Shown here one piece after another: positions 46,793-55,700 of a DNA stretch of 64,000 nucleotides. Numbering within the stretch: position 1 is the stretch's first letter; the number at the start of each line of letters is the position of its first letter. The notes beneath the pieces were generated by a model. It searched no databases. It was not told the origin of the DNA and saw nothing but the letters and a program-made list of their open reading frames with translations. The DNA comes from Achromobacter aegrifaciens (GTDB taxonomy: Bacteria > Pseudomonadota > Gammaproteobacteria > Burkholderiales > Burkholderiaceae_B). The stretch covers positions 124,001 to 188,000 of the forward strand of contig NZ_CADIJY010000003.1 in the NCBI RefSeq assembly GCF_902859735.1. The letters run 5' to 3'. The translations under genes and the position numbers were made by a program.

Positions 46793-47704
46793 TTACTGCG
46801 GCGCGGCAGGGCGCCGCTGCGAGCGTCTTTCGCGCCTTATGAATCCCAAGAGCGCTTCGGCAGCGGGTGAAAGGCTGCTGCCGCGGCGTTGCATCAGCAC
46901 GAATGCCCGCGACACAGCGGGGCGCACCAAGGGCACCGCCGCCAGCATCGGATAGGCCCCAGGTTGCAGGGCGAGATCGGGAACGATGGCCACGCCCACT
47001 CCCGCCGCCACCATGCCCACCGCGGTCGTGCTTCTCTGGACCTCGAAGCGGGCCTGCAAGGCGATGCCCGCGGGCAGTTGATCATCAAGCAGGGGGCGGT
47101 TGCTGCTGCCCGCGCCAGGCAGGATCAGCGCTTCGTTCTCCAGCTCGGACCAGGGAACCGCCTTGCGCCGGGCCAGGCGGTGTTCATTTCCGCAAACCAG
47201 CACGAAACGGTCGTGCAGGAGTTCCTCGTATTCGATTTCGGGTACGAGTCTGTCCGCGATCCCTATGCCGAACTCGGCGGCGCGGTGCAGCACGGCCTGC
47301 TGCACGGCAGCGGAAGAGTGATCCAGCACGCTGACCCGGTTGTCCGGAAATGCCGAGGCATAGGCTTGCAGCACGCGTGGCAGAAAGCGGACGCCCACCG
47401 TCGGCACGCAGGCCATGGTCACGTTACCCGCGAGCGCCTGCCGTTGTTCCCGGATCTGCTGCAGAGCGCTTTCCAGTTCACCCAGCAGGCGCCGCGCCTG
47501 CGGCAGGAAGCTGCGGCCCACGGTGCTCAGCGAGAGCGTGCGGGTGGTGCGATCGACCAGGCGTACGCCCAGGTGGATTTCCAGGTTCCGGATGCGGCGG
47601 CTCAGCGCCGCCTGCGAGAGGAACAGCGACTCGGCGGCCTTGCCGAAACTTTCCCGTTCAGCCAATGCCACAAATGCTTGAACACCCAGGACGTCCAGTT
47701 TCAT
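46793..47704 (-). CDS. LysR-family transcriptional regulator
   Basis: 303 residues. HTH (VQAFVALAERESFGKAAESL, SQAALSRRIRNLE) and a standard effector-binding domain ending in a basic tail. Divergent from the hydroxyacid dehydrogenase gene with a 98-base gap that contains GAAAT-C-ATTTC and AATGAA-N9-TTCATT dyads. The likely target is the dehydrogenase/Imm5-like pair. Confidence 0.93.
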   Translation of the reverse strand: MKLDVLGVQAFVALAERESFGKAAESLFLSQAALSRRIRNLEIHLGVRLVDRTTRTLSLSTVGRSFLPQARRLLGELESALQQIREQRQALAGNVTMACVPTVGVRFLPRVLQAYASAFPDNRVSVLDHSSAAVQQAVLHRAAEFGIGIADRLVPEIEYEELLHDRFVLVCGNEHRLARRKAVPWSELENEALILPGAGSSNRPLLDDQLPAGIALQARFEVQRSTTAVGMVAAGVGVAIVPDLALQPGAYPMLAAVPLVRPAVSRAFVLMQRRGSSLSPAAEALLGFIRRERRSQRRPAAPQ

Positions 47705-47802
47705 AGATTTTTTGCATCAATGAACGAAATCATTTCATTTTACGAGGGGCCCCGGGCAGCGTAAAAATTGAGCACTCACTCTCACCCAGCGGGGTACCGC
47801 AA

Positions 47803-48777
47803 ATGAAGATCGCTATTCTGGACGACTGGTTCGACACTCTCCGTCGCCTTCCTTGCTATGCCCTCTTGCGAGATCACGAGGTCACCGTCTGGACGGATCA
47901 CGCCGAAGATACCGATGTGCTCGCGCAGCGCCTCGCCGATACGGAAGCGTTGGTCTTGATCCGCGAGCGCACCACCATACGCCGCGAGTTGATCGAAAAG
48001 TTGCCCAAGCTGCGCCTGATTAGCCAGCGCAGCGTCTATCCGCATATCGACGTCGCCGCATGCAGCGACCATGGCGTCCTCGTTTGCTCGGACCTGCACG
48101 CCGATACGCCCTCTTATGCCGCGGCGGAGCTGACCTGGGCGCTGGTGCTGGCCGCCATGCGCCAATTGCCGCAGCAGGTGGAGTCCATGAGCCAGGGGCG
48201 TTGGCAGTGTGGGGTGGGCCACACCGTGCGGGGCAAGACCATGGGCATCTTTGGCTATGGGCGCATCGGTCGAGTGGTTGCGGGCTACGCGCGGGCGTTC
48301 GGCATGCGGGTGCTGGTCTGGGCGCGGCCCGAGTCGCTGCAGCGCGCACGCGAGGACGGGCACGAAGTCGCGGCCTCCAAGCAGGAGTTCTTCGCGTCCT
48401 GTGACGTGCTGTCGCTGCATATGCGCCTGGTAGCCGCCACCAAGGGCATCGTCAACGCGGCGGACCTCGCGGCCATGAAAGAAGGATCGTTGTTCGTGAA
48501 CACCAGCCGTGCCGGACTTGTCGAACCTGGCGCATTGGAGCGGGCGCTGCGGGCAGGCCGTCCGGGTATGGCGGCGCTGGATGTCTTCGAGCAGGAGCCA
48601 TTGACCGATACCGCGAATCCGTTACTGCAGATGCCCAATGTCCTGTGCACGCCTCACATCGGATACGTGACCTATGAGGAATGGGATCTGCAATTCAAGG
48701 ACGTGTTCAACCAGATTCTTGCCTTTGCGGCAGGCCAGCCCGTGAACATGGTGAATCCGCAGGTGGCGTCGTCATGA
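47803..48777 (+). CDS. D-isomer-specific 2-hydroxyacid dehydrogenase
   Basis: 324 residues. The NAD-binding domain has [25 protein letters not shown] (the GxGxxG loop), catalytic Arg in VNTSRAGLV, Glu in LDVFEQEPL and His in [13 protein letters not shown]. This set is typical of SerA-like/glyoxylate-hydroxypyruvate-reductase-like enzymes with about 320 residues. Substrate unresolved. Its stop overlaps the next gene (ATGA). Confidence 0.93.
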   Translation: MKIAILDDWFDTLRRLPCYALLRDHEVTVWTDHAEDTDVLAQRLADTEALVLIRERTTIRRELIEKLPKLRLISQRSVYPHIDVAACSDHGVLVCSDLHADTPSYAAAELTWALVLAAMRQLPQQVESMSQGRWQCGVGHTVRGKTMGIFGYGRIGRVVAGYARAFGMRVLVWARPESLQRAREDGHEVAASKQEFFASCDVLSLHMRLVAATKGIVNAADLAAMKEGSLFVNTSRAGLVEPGALERALRAGRPGMAALDVFEQEPLTDTANPLLQMPNVLCTPHIGYVTYEEWDLQFKDVFNQILAFAAGQPVNMVNPQVASS

Positions 48778-49232
48778 ACCTGTCCTTGGAACGCCTGGCG
48801 AAGCAGCTGGATCTGGCTGCCGCGAACCAGCAACGCCTGCGACTGGCTTTCGGCCTCGCCTGTGCGCAGCGGGTCGAGTATCTGCTCGAAGAACAGGAGG
48901 TCGTGGATTGCCTGGCGAGCCTGGGCCGTTATCTGGACGGCGCGATCGACCACGAACAGCTGGAGCAGATTTCCAGGCGGGCTGCGCGCCTGGCGAACCA
49001 GCACCAGGGATCGAAATCGTTGGACGGCTGCGGCCATGCCGCGGTGTCCGCGACCTATGCGGTTGCCAGCGCCCTGGCCGGCAAGGCGCTGCGCGCAGCC
49101 GAATACGCGGCTTACGCGGCGGTTTACGGACAGGGTGGTTACGGCGCCGTGTCTGATCCCGAAGCGTTCGGGGTGGAGTTCGCCTGGCAGACGAAATGTC
49201 TGGAGTCCTTGGCTGCCGGTAGGGTTGAATAG
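48774..49232 (+). CDS. Imm5-like putative immunity-domain protein
   Basis: 152 residues, all helical, starting by a 4-base ATGA overlap with the dehydrogenase. [19 protein letters not shown], then an Ala-rich region ([27 protein letters not shown]) and [11 protein letters not shown] resemble the Imm5 (putative immunity protein) domain. No toxin gene is in view, and coupling with a metabolic enzyme is unusual. The Imm5 label is by pattern only; the family's real function is unproven. Confidence 0.6.
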   Translation: MNLSLERLAKQLDLAAANQQRLRLAFGLACAQRVEYLLEEQEVVDCLASLGRYLDGAIDHEQLEQISRRAARLANQHQGSKSLDGCGHAAVSATYAVASALAGKALRAAEYAAYAAVYGQGGYGAVSDPEAFGVEFAWQTKCLESLAAGRVE

Positions 49233-49288
49233 TCCGTATCGATGCTGTGGAACGGCGCCTTGTCGTGCGGAGCCCGGCATCTCGGAAA

Positions 49289-49321
49289 ACAAAAAACCCG
49301 CAGATTTTCATCTGCGGGTTT
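49289..49321 (-). terminator. Terminator after tRNA-Cys
   Basis: 12-bp stem AAACCCGCAGAT/ATCTGCGGGTTT with a TTTC loop. Read on the minus strand it is followed by a T-run, so it ends the tRNA transcript; it may also stop the plus-strand gene. Confidence 0.88.
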
Positions 49322-49332
49322 CGGAAAATCGC

Positions 49333-49406
49333 TGGAGGCGCAAGCCGGAATCGAACCGACGTACACGGATTTGCAATCCGCTGCATAACCACTCTGCCAT
49401 TGCGCC
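49333..49406 (-). tRNA. tRNA-Cys (GCA)
   Basis: 74 bases with encoded CCA. Acceptor GGCGCAA pairs with TTGCGCC; anticodon loop TTGCAAA gives anticodon GCA; T-loop GGTTCGATTCC is canonical. It follows tRNA-Gly by 55 bases on the same strand, so they are probably one transcript. Confidence 0.97.
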
Positions 49407-49461
49407 AGCACTTGCAAGAAAAAAGGAAGCGCGGTGTTGGCCGTTGCTTCCTTTTTGTATT

Positions 49462-49537
49462 TGGAGCGGGAGACGAGTCTCGAACTCGCGACCTCAACCT
49501 TGGCAAGGTTGCGCTCTACCAACTGAGCTACTCCCGC
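49462..49537 (-). tRNA. tRNA-Gly (GCC), copy 1
   Basis: 76 bases with encoded CCA. Acceptor GCGGGAG pairs with CTCCCGC; anticodon loop TTGCCAA gives GCC. Identical over its whole length to the copy at 55701-55776. Confidence 0.97.
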
Positions 49538-49605
49538 GGGGGTACTGCACTTTGGTGTGTTTTCTGATTTGGTTTTCAGAAAGGCCGTGTCCACCAAAGA
49601 CAGCG

Positions 49606-49611
49606 ATTATA
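49606..49611 (-). promoter_or_regulatory. -10 box of the tRNA-Gly/tRNA-Cys transcript
   Basis: Consensus TATAAT on the minus strand, placing the start about 60 bases before tRNA-Gly. The -35 region is weak. Confidence 0.5.
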
Positions 49612-49687
49612 CACAGAATTTCGGGCTTGTGTAGCCTGGCGGGGCGGGGAAGTGAAAAATCCCCGCTCGCCGGGCCAAACAGTGTCC

Positions 49688-50326
49688 TCAGGGCGTATCG
49701 CTCGATGCCGGCGTCGTGACGGCCGCGGCTTCGGGGGCGGCTTCAGGCGCGGGGGCGTCAGCCGGGGCGTCAGCGGATGCGGCAGCCGGCGCGGCGGCCT
49801 TTTTCGCGGGACGAGCCTTGCCGGCCGGCCGGCGCGAAGCCTGGCGGCGCGCGTACGCGGCTTGTTCCGCCGTTACCGTGCCTGCGGGCTGGCCTTGCAG
49901 GTCGACGCGAGTGGCGTCCGCGACCATGCTGCTCCAGTAGCGGCTGCCCTTGCACCAGGTGGCGATGGCTTGTTTGAGCTGTTCTTCCGTCATGCCCAGC
50001 TTCTCGAGATGCTGGGCCGCGTCGGCCAGGATGCCTTGCTTGAGCGGCAGCTTGGGCGCGGGATTCTTGGGGAAAGCCTGCGGAAAGTGCTTTTGCAGGC
50101 GCCAGATGGCCTCGACCGCGGGGTCGACGGGCTCGCGTTTTTGCTGCGCGCGGGCGGCAGCCTTCGCTTGACCCGACTCGCGCTTTTGCTGCGGCCGCGC
50201 CGTAGGCTTCGCTTGATCAGGCTCCCGCTTCTTTGTCCGGCCTGCCGCCTTCGGTTGGACCGGCACCGCCTTTTGAGCCTGTGCCCGCAGCTGCTCGCGC
50301 AGGTCGGCAAGTTTTTCAAAACCCAT
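49688..50326 (-). CDS. ProQ/FinO-domain RNA-binding protein
   Basis: 212 residues from MGFEKLADLREQL. A basic Lys/Gln/Ala-rich N-terminal linker with imperfect repeats (ARPQQKRESGQAK, ARAQQKREPVDP) precedes the FinO/ProQ domain at about 70-150 (WRLQKHFPQAFP, LPLKQGILADAAQHLEKLGM, WCKGSRYW). An Ala/Pro-rich tail follows. Such proteins are global RNA chaperones for sRNA-mRNA pairs. The order is inverted from E. coli ProQ, where the FinO domain comes first. Confidence 0.9.
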   Translation of the reverse strand: MGFEKLADLREQLRAQAQKAVPVQPKAAGRTKKREPDQAKPTARPQQKRESGQAKAAARAQQKREPVDPAVEAIWRLQKHFPQAFPKNPAPKLPLKQGILADAAQHLEKLGMTEEQLKQAIATWCKGSRYWSSMVADATRVDLQGQPAGTVTAEQAAYARRQASRRPAGKARPAKKAAAPAAASADAPADAPAPEAAPEAAAVTTPASSDTP

Positions 50327-50399
50327 TGTTATTTCCAAGACCTCAGATTTGTTCAGGCTGAAGGTTACCGCATGTGCGCGAATGCAGCACAGCCTGGGC

Positions 50400-51389
50400 G
50401 TTACGCGTGTGGCGCCGACGCCATGGCCGCAGGCGTCGGCGGATGCCGGTTTGCCGGCGGATCAGCGTTTGGAAGACGGGCAGGCGGGCTGGCCGGGCAC
50501 CTGTATGTTTCCCTCGGTTTGCGGCGGGCCGGACCAGGCTGAGTCCGATCGGCGCGACGTCGATGATCTTGCGGTTCAGCGCGAGGCTGTCGATGAGCGC
50601 TGTCTGATGCCGTATCGCGGGCGAAACCAGCGTTTCCCTGATGTGGCGTACGCCCAGCTGGCGCCTTGGAAGCTGAAGGAGTCGCGGGCCAACCTTGCCG
50701 AGATCGAGCCGGTTGCGGAAGGAGAGGGGCCGCCGTGCAAGGCGACCCGGCTGTCATTGTCGTAAAGCGCATAGCTTGCGCCGTCGCTGGCGTGTTCCGC
50801 TGTGATGACGGAGGCGATGTCGTCGACTTCGAGTCCTACCCAGGTCTGCTCGTTGCCAGCCCCTTCGAGCGGCGTATACAGAAACAGATAATCGGTGGCG
50901 TCCGCTGTGGTGTCCGCCTAGCCGCGTGTCGTCCACCGCCAGGCGCGTCGAGCCGGGGCCTGCCAGCGTCGTGTAGACGATGCGCGCGTTGGCGGCGGCT
51001 ACGTCCGCCCGGTTGCGGCGGGTAAGAATCAGCGCCCAATCGTAGGAGTCCGCCCCGTTCATCAGCGGGATGACGTTGACCTGTCCGGTCTGGCCGAAGG
51101 TCCTGGGCGTGTGCTGGGCTGGCATGCGGTCGGTGTTGCGCACTGACGAGGAGGCCACTGCCCGGAGCAGCGTTTCGCGCTGATCGAAGAATATCTGCGC
51201 GCGGTCAGCGGCGGCATTCATGCGGCGGCGGTAGCTGGAGACCTCGTCACTGAACGACCAGTACATCGACAGCATCGTGCCGATGAGTATGCATGCCTGC
51301 AGTGCCATGGCGAGCAGATGCAGCAGGATCATCGGCAATCTGGCGGTTGCCGGCGTGTATCCGTCGGGGAGGCTGGGGGCGGCCATCAT
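50400..51389 (-). pseudogene. Decayed sensor histidine kinase, N-terminal remnant
   Basis: Frame 1 starts MAAPSLPDGYTPATARLP, has one membrane helix (MILLHLLAMALQACILIGTM) and a sensor-like region to about 50920. One frame change there leads into a second clear frame (DATDYLFLYTPLEGAGNEQTW, VDDIASVITAEHASDGASYA), and another change near 50608 into a third (TALIDSLALNRKIIDVAPIG), typical of the segment before a PAS/HisKA module. Then sequence degenerates and no kinase core is found. At least two frameshifts plus truncation mean it is non-functional. The N-terminal layout resembles RcsC-like hybrid kinases of Bordetella. Confidence 0.72.
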
Positions 51390-51539
51390 GCCAGCGATGG
51401 TATGGGCCGGGCCGGGCTTCACGGATAAGAAAATTCTGGAAGCGCGATGGCGCCGGAGGCCTCGTTCCCATACGGCTATGTCAATTTGTTTCCCGATTGC
51501 CTCGGAAATCGGGAAATAGTGCGCCAGTTGTGTCGGCGT

Positions 51540-51681
51540 GGATGGTATCCGACAAGAAAATTTAAATAAATCGGATATTGGTCATTTTATTTATTTTCTA
51601 CGTGCGGATGGTATCCATATTCAAATTCTGCGATTTTGGATGGTATCCAAGATACTGAATTAATTAATAAAGATGGTATCT
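51540..51681. repeat. Phased array of GGATGGTATCC elements
   Basis: Three exact copies of GGATGGTATCC (51540-51550, 51606-51616, 51638-51648) and one with changed ends (51671-51681, aGATGGTATCt). Spacings are 66, 32 and 33 bases. A degenerate copy (GGATATTGGTC) starts at 51573, exactly filling the 66-base gap. Each element is a GGAT-N3-ATCC dyad. The period of about 33 bases is close to three helical turns, so the sites lie on one face of the DNA. The flanks are very AT-rich. A regulator array for the autotransporter gene is the simplest reading. Confidence 0.75.
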
Positions 51682-51691
51682 ATTCATTAAT

Positions 51692-51720
51692 TTTAGATAT
51701 TGAAAAAAAAGGGGTATAAA
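51692..51720 (+). promoter_or_regulatory. Candidate autotransporter promoter
   Basis: TTTAGA (51692-51697) and TATAAA (51715-51720) with a 17-base spacer, start near 51727. The last repeat element ends 10 bases before the -35 box, centred near -51, an activator-like position. Confidence 0.55.
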
Positions 51721-51847
51721 TTGCCTCCTTTTTTCGCGAAAACTTGTTTCGGCCATTAGGTTTACCCGGTTACTTAATAATACTTTTATAGCGATCCGGT
51801 AATGCCTTGGATATCAGATTTATTAATCGACATATGGAGGATTTACG

Positions 51848-54802
51848 TTGATACACGACACGAAGAAATGGCTGACGGCGACGCTCGCGCTGAGCGCGTC
51901 CTACTGCGGTGGCGTTACGGCTGCGGACCTGACGGTTACGTCGGGCAATACGCAGGTGTTCGACGGCTCGGCCAATTTCCCCGGCGGGGTGGATGTCAAC
52001 GGCGGCACGCTGGTGATCGGCGGCAATGGCGGCGGCTCGGGCGTTACGTTGGGCGGTAACGTCAATGCGAACTCGAACGGCACCGTCGCGGGCTTTGGCT
52101 CGATCAATGGCGACCTCAACGTGTCCGGCGCGCGCGTGGCGCCCGGCTATGAAGTCGGCACGCCCACTGGCGTCTCCAACGGCAATCTGGTCGTCAACGG
52201 CAACCTGTCGATGAACAATGCCGTGTTCAATTTCGAGACCGGCTACGCGGGGCTGCCGATTACGCAACCCGGCACCGGCGACAACATTACCGTGCGCGGC
52301 GATGCCGCCATCAACAACACCACGCTGAACGTCACGGTCAACACCCTGGGCGTCAATGCCGGCTACTACCGGATCCTGTCCTACGGCGGCAATCTGAGCG
52401 GCAACGGCCTGACGCTGGGTTCGGTCTCGGGTGATTCCGCCCCTGCCGCGACCATCCAGAACCTGACTGGCGACAAGCAGATCAACCTCATCCTGGGGCC
52501 GAGCACGACCAATCTGTGGAACGGCAACGGCGCGGCATCTGCAACCCGCTCGGGCGGCGGCAACGGCACCTGGAGCGCGGCCAGCACCAACTGGAACAGC
52601 CCGAGCAATGCCACGGGCGCTCTGCCCGACGGCGGCTATGCGATTTTCACGGGCGCAGCCGGCACGGTGACCGTGGACGGCAGCGCCGGGCCGGTGCGCG
52701 TGTCGGGCATCCAGTTCGCCACCGACCGCTATCGCCTGCAAGGCGCTCCCATCACCCTGGTCGGCAGCGGTGGCAACCCGCCCGCGATCGTGGTCGGTGA
52801 CGGCACCTATGCTTCGGGCCAATTCGTCGACACCATCGACAACCCGCTGCAAGGCACGCAGGGCTTCGTCAAGACCGGCCCGGGATCGGTGATCCTGACC
52901 GCGGACAGCAGCGGCCTCACGGGCCCCATCCTGATCGCCGACGGCGCCCTGGAAATCGACGGCAAGCTGAACGGCCCGATGGACATCGGCCGCGAAGTCG
53001 TGCTGGCGGGCGTGGGCCAGGTAGGCACCACCAACCTCTATCCCACCGCGGTCATTTCTCCGGGCAATGACGGCACGCCCATGGGCACGCTCACCGTCAA
53101 CGGCAACCTGACCTTTGGCCAGAACACCATCTACCGCGTGCATGCCGACCCGGCCAGCAGCCTCAGCGACCGCATCCACGTCACCGGCGTCGCCTACCTC
53201 GACGGCACCGTGGCGCATGTGGGGCCAGACGGCAACTACGCGCCGCGCACGACCTACAACATCCTGACGGCCGATGGAGGCATCCAGGGCCAGTTCACCG
53301 GCGCTTCGAGCGGATACGCGTTCCTGACGCCCACGCTCAGCTACGACCCGAAGAATGCGTACATGACCCTGACGCGCAACGACGTGCCGATCGGCAGCAT
53401 CGGCGGCTCGGGCAACGAGAGCAACGTGGGTGGCGCGCTGGACCAGGAAGAGCCGCCCGCGACGGGCAACGGTTCGTCCTCGAACGGCAACGGCTCGACG
53501 TCGACGGGCAATGGCTCGTCTTCTGCCGGCAATGGTTCGACGTCGACGGGCAACGGTTCGTCTTCGGCTGGCAACGGTTCGACGTCGACGGGGAATGGTT
53601 CGTCTTCGACCGGCAACGGCTCGACATCGACCGGCAACGGTTCGTCCACAGCCGGCAACGAAACGCCCCCCGCCGGTAGCGGGTCCTCCCTGGTCGACAG
53701 CGGCGTCGCCGCGGGCAAGAACACCGGCGCCAGCCAGGTGGCGGCGGCCGTGCTCGCCATGACGCCGAACGAAGCGCGTTCGGCCCTGAAGATGCTGTCG
53801 GGCGAAGCCTACGCCAGCACCGCCAGCGTGCTGCTGAGCCAGGGCGACACCGTGCGCACGCTGCCGCTGTCGCATCTGCGCGGCAATCTCGACGCGCCGG
53901 TGCTTGCCGGACGGCCCACGGCCCAACTGGGCGCGCCGTCGTCCGACGCCATGCCGCAAAGCGGCGCCTCGCCGGTTTGGGCGCAAGCGTTCGGCAACTG
54001 GAGCAAGTTCGGCAGCGACGGCAACGCGTCCAGCGTGAGCCAATCGTCGGGCGGCCTCTTCGTCGGCGGCGATGGCGCGGTCGGCGGCGGCTGGCGCCTG
54101 GGCGCTGCGGTCGGCTACATCGGCAGCCACAACTCGATCGACGACGCGTCCTCGCGTACCAATGTGGACAGCTACACGGCCACCTTGTTCGGCGGACGGA
54201 ACTTCCAGGCCGGCCCTGGTCACGTCCGGTTCATGGCCGGCGCGGCCTACACCTGGCATGACATCGACGCAAAGCGCGACGTGGCAGCCGGCAGCCTGAA
54301 CCAGCGCCTCGAGTCGTCCTACCACGCCTCGTCGACGCAGGTGTTCACCGAACTCGGCTACAACCTGCCGCTGGGCGATGCCTACACCATCGAACCCTTC
54401 GCCGGGCTGGCATGGAACCAACTGCGCACGCGCGGCTTCGAGGAATCGGGCGGCACGGCGGCCCTGCACGGGTCCAGCAATTCCGATGACGTGACCAGCA
54501 CCACGCTGGGACTGCGCGGCGGCTGGGAGTTCGGCTCTGACCGCACGCCGGGCCGTCTGACCGCGTCGCTGGGCTGGCGCCATGCCATGGGCGATGTCAA
54601 GCCCAAGCAACAGCTGGCCTTCGAAGGCGGCAGCACGTTCTCGGTGACGGGCGTGCCGATCGCCCGCGACGCCGCGGTGTTGGGCCTGGGCGCAGAAATG
54701 GCGATCACGCGCAACACGACGGCCGGCATTGCGTATGACGCGCAGTTCGGCGGCGGCAACCGCCAGCAATCGGGCGTACTCAAGCTGGCTGTGCGCTTCT
54801 GA
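51848..54802 (+). CDS. Type V autotransporter with Ser/Gly/Asn repeat linker
   Basis: 984 residues from TTG; GGAGG lies seven bases upstream, and a 5-codon ATG ORF ending TGA overlaps it. A signal peptide (about 1-26) leads to a beta-helix passenger rich in N, G, T and S (about 27-525; PATR-like LVVNGNLSMNNA and AGVGQVGTTNLYPTAVISPGND). Residues 540-602 are nine seven-residue repeats GNGS(S/T)S(x). The C-terminal barrel (about 700-984) starts VWAQAFGNWSKFGSDG and ends LAVRF with the terminal Phe. No SPATE serine-protease motif or RGD is seen. Probably a surface adhesin-like protein. Confidence 0.93.
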   Translation: MIHDTKKWLTATLALSASYCGGVTAADLTVTSGNTQVFDGSANFPGGVDVNGGTLVIGGNGGGSGVTLGGNVNANSNGTVAGFGSINGDLNVSGARVAPGYEVGTPTGVSNGNLVVNGNLSMNNAVFNFETGYAGLPITQPGTGDNITVRGDAAINNTTLNVTVNTLGVNAGYYRILSYGGNLSGNGLTLGSVSGDSAPAATIQNLTGDKQINLILGPSTTNLWNGNGAASATRSGGGNGTWSAASTNWNSPSNATGALPDGGYAIFTGAAGTVTVDGSAGPVRVSGIQFATDRYRLQGAPITLVGSGGNPPAIVVGDGTYASGQFVDTIDNPLQGTQGFVKTGPGSVILTADSSGLTGPILIADGALEIDGKLNGPMDIGREVVLAGVGQVGTTNLYPTAVISPGNDGTPMGTLTVNGNLTFGQNTIYRVHADPASSLSDRIHVTGVAYLDGTVAHVGPDGNYAPRTTYNILTADGGIQGQFTGASSGYAFLTPTLSYDPKNAYMTLTRNDVPIGSIGGSGNESNVGGALDQEEPPATGNGSSSNGNGSTSTGNGSSSAGNGSTSTGNGSSSAGNGSTSTGNGSSSTGNGSTSTGNGSSTAGNETPPAGSGSSLVDSGVAAGKNTGASQVAAAVLAMTPNEARSALKMLSGEAYASTASVLLSQGDTVRTLPLSHLRGNLDAPVLAGRPTAQLGAPSSDAMPQSGASPVWAQAFGNWSKFGSDGNASSVSQSSGGLFVGGDGAVGGGWRLGAAVGYIGSHNSIDDASSRTNVDSYTATLFGGRNFQAGPGHVRFMAGAAYTWHDIDAKRDVAAGSLNQRLESSYHASSTQVFTELGYNLPLGDAYTIEPFAGLAWNQLRTRGFEESGGTAALHGSSNSDDVTSTTLGLRGGWEFGSDRTPGRLTASLGWRHAMGDVKPKQQLAFEGGSTFSVTGVPIARDAAVLGLGAEMAITRNTTAGIAYDAQFGGGNRQQSGVLKLAVRF
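53465..53653 (+). repeat. Nine 21-bp tandem repeats in the autotransporter linker
   Basis: Each unit encodes GNGSTST or GNGSSSA/N/T in largely alternating order, giving a 42-bp higher-order period. Units are long enough in-frame that slipped replication would change linker length without breaking the frame. Confidence 0.9.
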
Positions 54803-54810
54803 TTGGACGC

Positions 54811-54860
54811 CGCACAGGCACAACAGGCATCGCGATTGCGGCGCCCGTTGTGCCTGTGCG
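54811..54860 (+). repeat. Perfect 14-bp inverted repeat after the autotransporter gene
   Basis: CGCACAGGCACAAC (54811-54824) and GTTGTGCCTGTGCG (54847-54860) around a 22-base loop, eight bases after the stop. No T-run, so not itself a terminator. Confidence 0.85.
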
Positions 54861-54881
54861 GGTTGGAATCCAGGCCAAATG

Positions 54882-54914
54882 AAAAGGGGCGAATCGAAAG
54901 ATTCGCCCCTTTTT
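54882..54914 (+). terminator. Strong intrinsic terminator of the autotransporter gene
   Basis: Perfect 14-bp stem AAAAGGGGCGAATC/GATTCGCCCCTTTT with a GAAA tetraloop and a T-run. Confidence 0.95.
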
Positions 54915-54974
54915 CCAGGACTTGCTCAAGAATGCGCGCTGAGCGAGGCCAGGGCGGACGAGACGCAGTTGGTC

Positions 54975-55589
54975 CTAGCGCTTATCGGCCCCTTGCCATC
55001 GCAGATAAGCCGAGCGGGTAACAGCAGACACTGAATCGAGGACTTTCCGGTGATCGACCTGATGCCGCAGCATCAGCCGTGCATCGGCCACGGCGCGGGA
55101 TTTGCAGAACCAATGGCAACTGTGCTGCAGCAGATACAGCTCTGCCGAGAGGTGGTACGCGCGTTCTCTTGCATCCCAGTGGCTCTCGTTGTCCACGACA
55201 TGGCGCAAGCCGGATGCATGGATGTACAGCAGTTCACGAAAATCCCGTGTCCTTGCAGGAAGAAAGCGCTCGATGTATGGCACGCAGAACGAGAGCGTGC
55301 TCACACGGGTAGCCTGCGGACTTTCCTTTTGCATGGCGTCGGCCAGCGACCGTACTTGTGCCGCCACGGCGCGTTCGGTCTGAGCGAAGGTTTCCAGCAC
55401 CTGTAGCTGGCGTGTTTCGGCGTCTTCGCGGATGGCGCGTGTGTAGCCTTGCGTCAGGGTTTCCATGTGGCGCTCAAGCTGCAAACCGCCCAGATGACGG
55501 CCCAGCAGCGCGATGCGGGCGCGCTGGTAGCGCACGCGCAGCACCTGCCATGCAGCGACAAGCACCAGCAGGATCAATGCGGTATCCAT
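54975..55589 (-). CDS. Hypothetical protein with N-terminal membrane helix
   Basis: 204 residues from MDTALILLVLVAAWQVLRV; an upstream ATG would add eleven. One membrane anchor is followed by a helical, probably coiled-coil, cytosolic region (LERHMETLTQGYTRAIREDAETRQLQVLETFAQTERAVAAQV, quoted in part) and a C-terminal part with several Cys and Trp (LLQHSCHWFCKSRAVAD). I recognise no family. It lies inside the tRNA-Gly-flanked segment, just downstream of the second tRNA-Gly on the minus strand. Confidence 0.7.
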   Translation of the reverse strand: MDTALILLVLVAAWQVLRVRYQRARIALLGRHLGGLQLERHMETLTQGYTRAIREDAETRQLQVLETFAQTERAVAAQVRSLADAMQKESPQATRVSTLSFCVPYIERFLPARTRDFRELLYIHASGLRHVVDNESHWDARERAYHLSAELYLLQHSCHWFCKSRAVADARLMLRHQVDHRKVLDSVSAVTRSAYLRWQGADKR

Positions 55590-55630
55590 TGCCCGTGTTC
55601 CTTCATTTTTCAAGCGGCGCAAACCGCAAT

Positions 55631-55653
55631 GAAAAAAGGGCCCGTAGGCCCTT
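55631..55653 (-). terminator. Terminator after the second tRNA-Gly
   Basis: AAAGGGCC/GGCCCTTT stem with a 4-base loop, followed on the minus strand by a T-run. Confidence 0.85.
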
Positions 55654-55700
55654 TCTCAAGGATTTTCAGAATTCCGAGAAGGAAGCTGGAAATCAAAATT

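Noticed and set aside
50349-50765. 138-codon plus-strand frame over the decayed kinase
   Set aside because: No ribosome site and no similarity; it runs antisense to coherent kinase-like sequence.
53430-53760. CRISPR-like tandem repeats
   Set aside because: The 21-bp units are contiguous, in frame and encode a Ser/Gly/Asn linker; there are no spacers.
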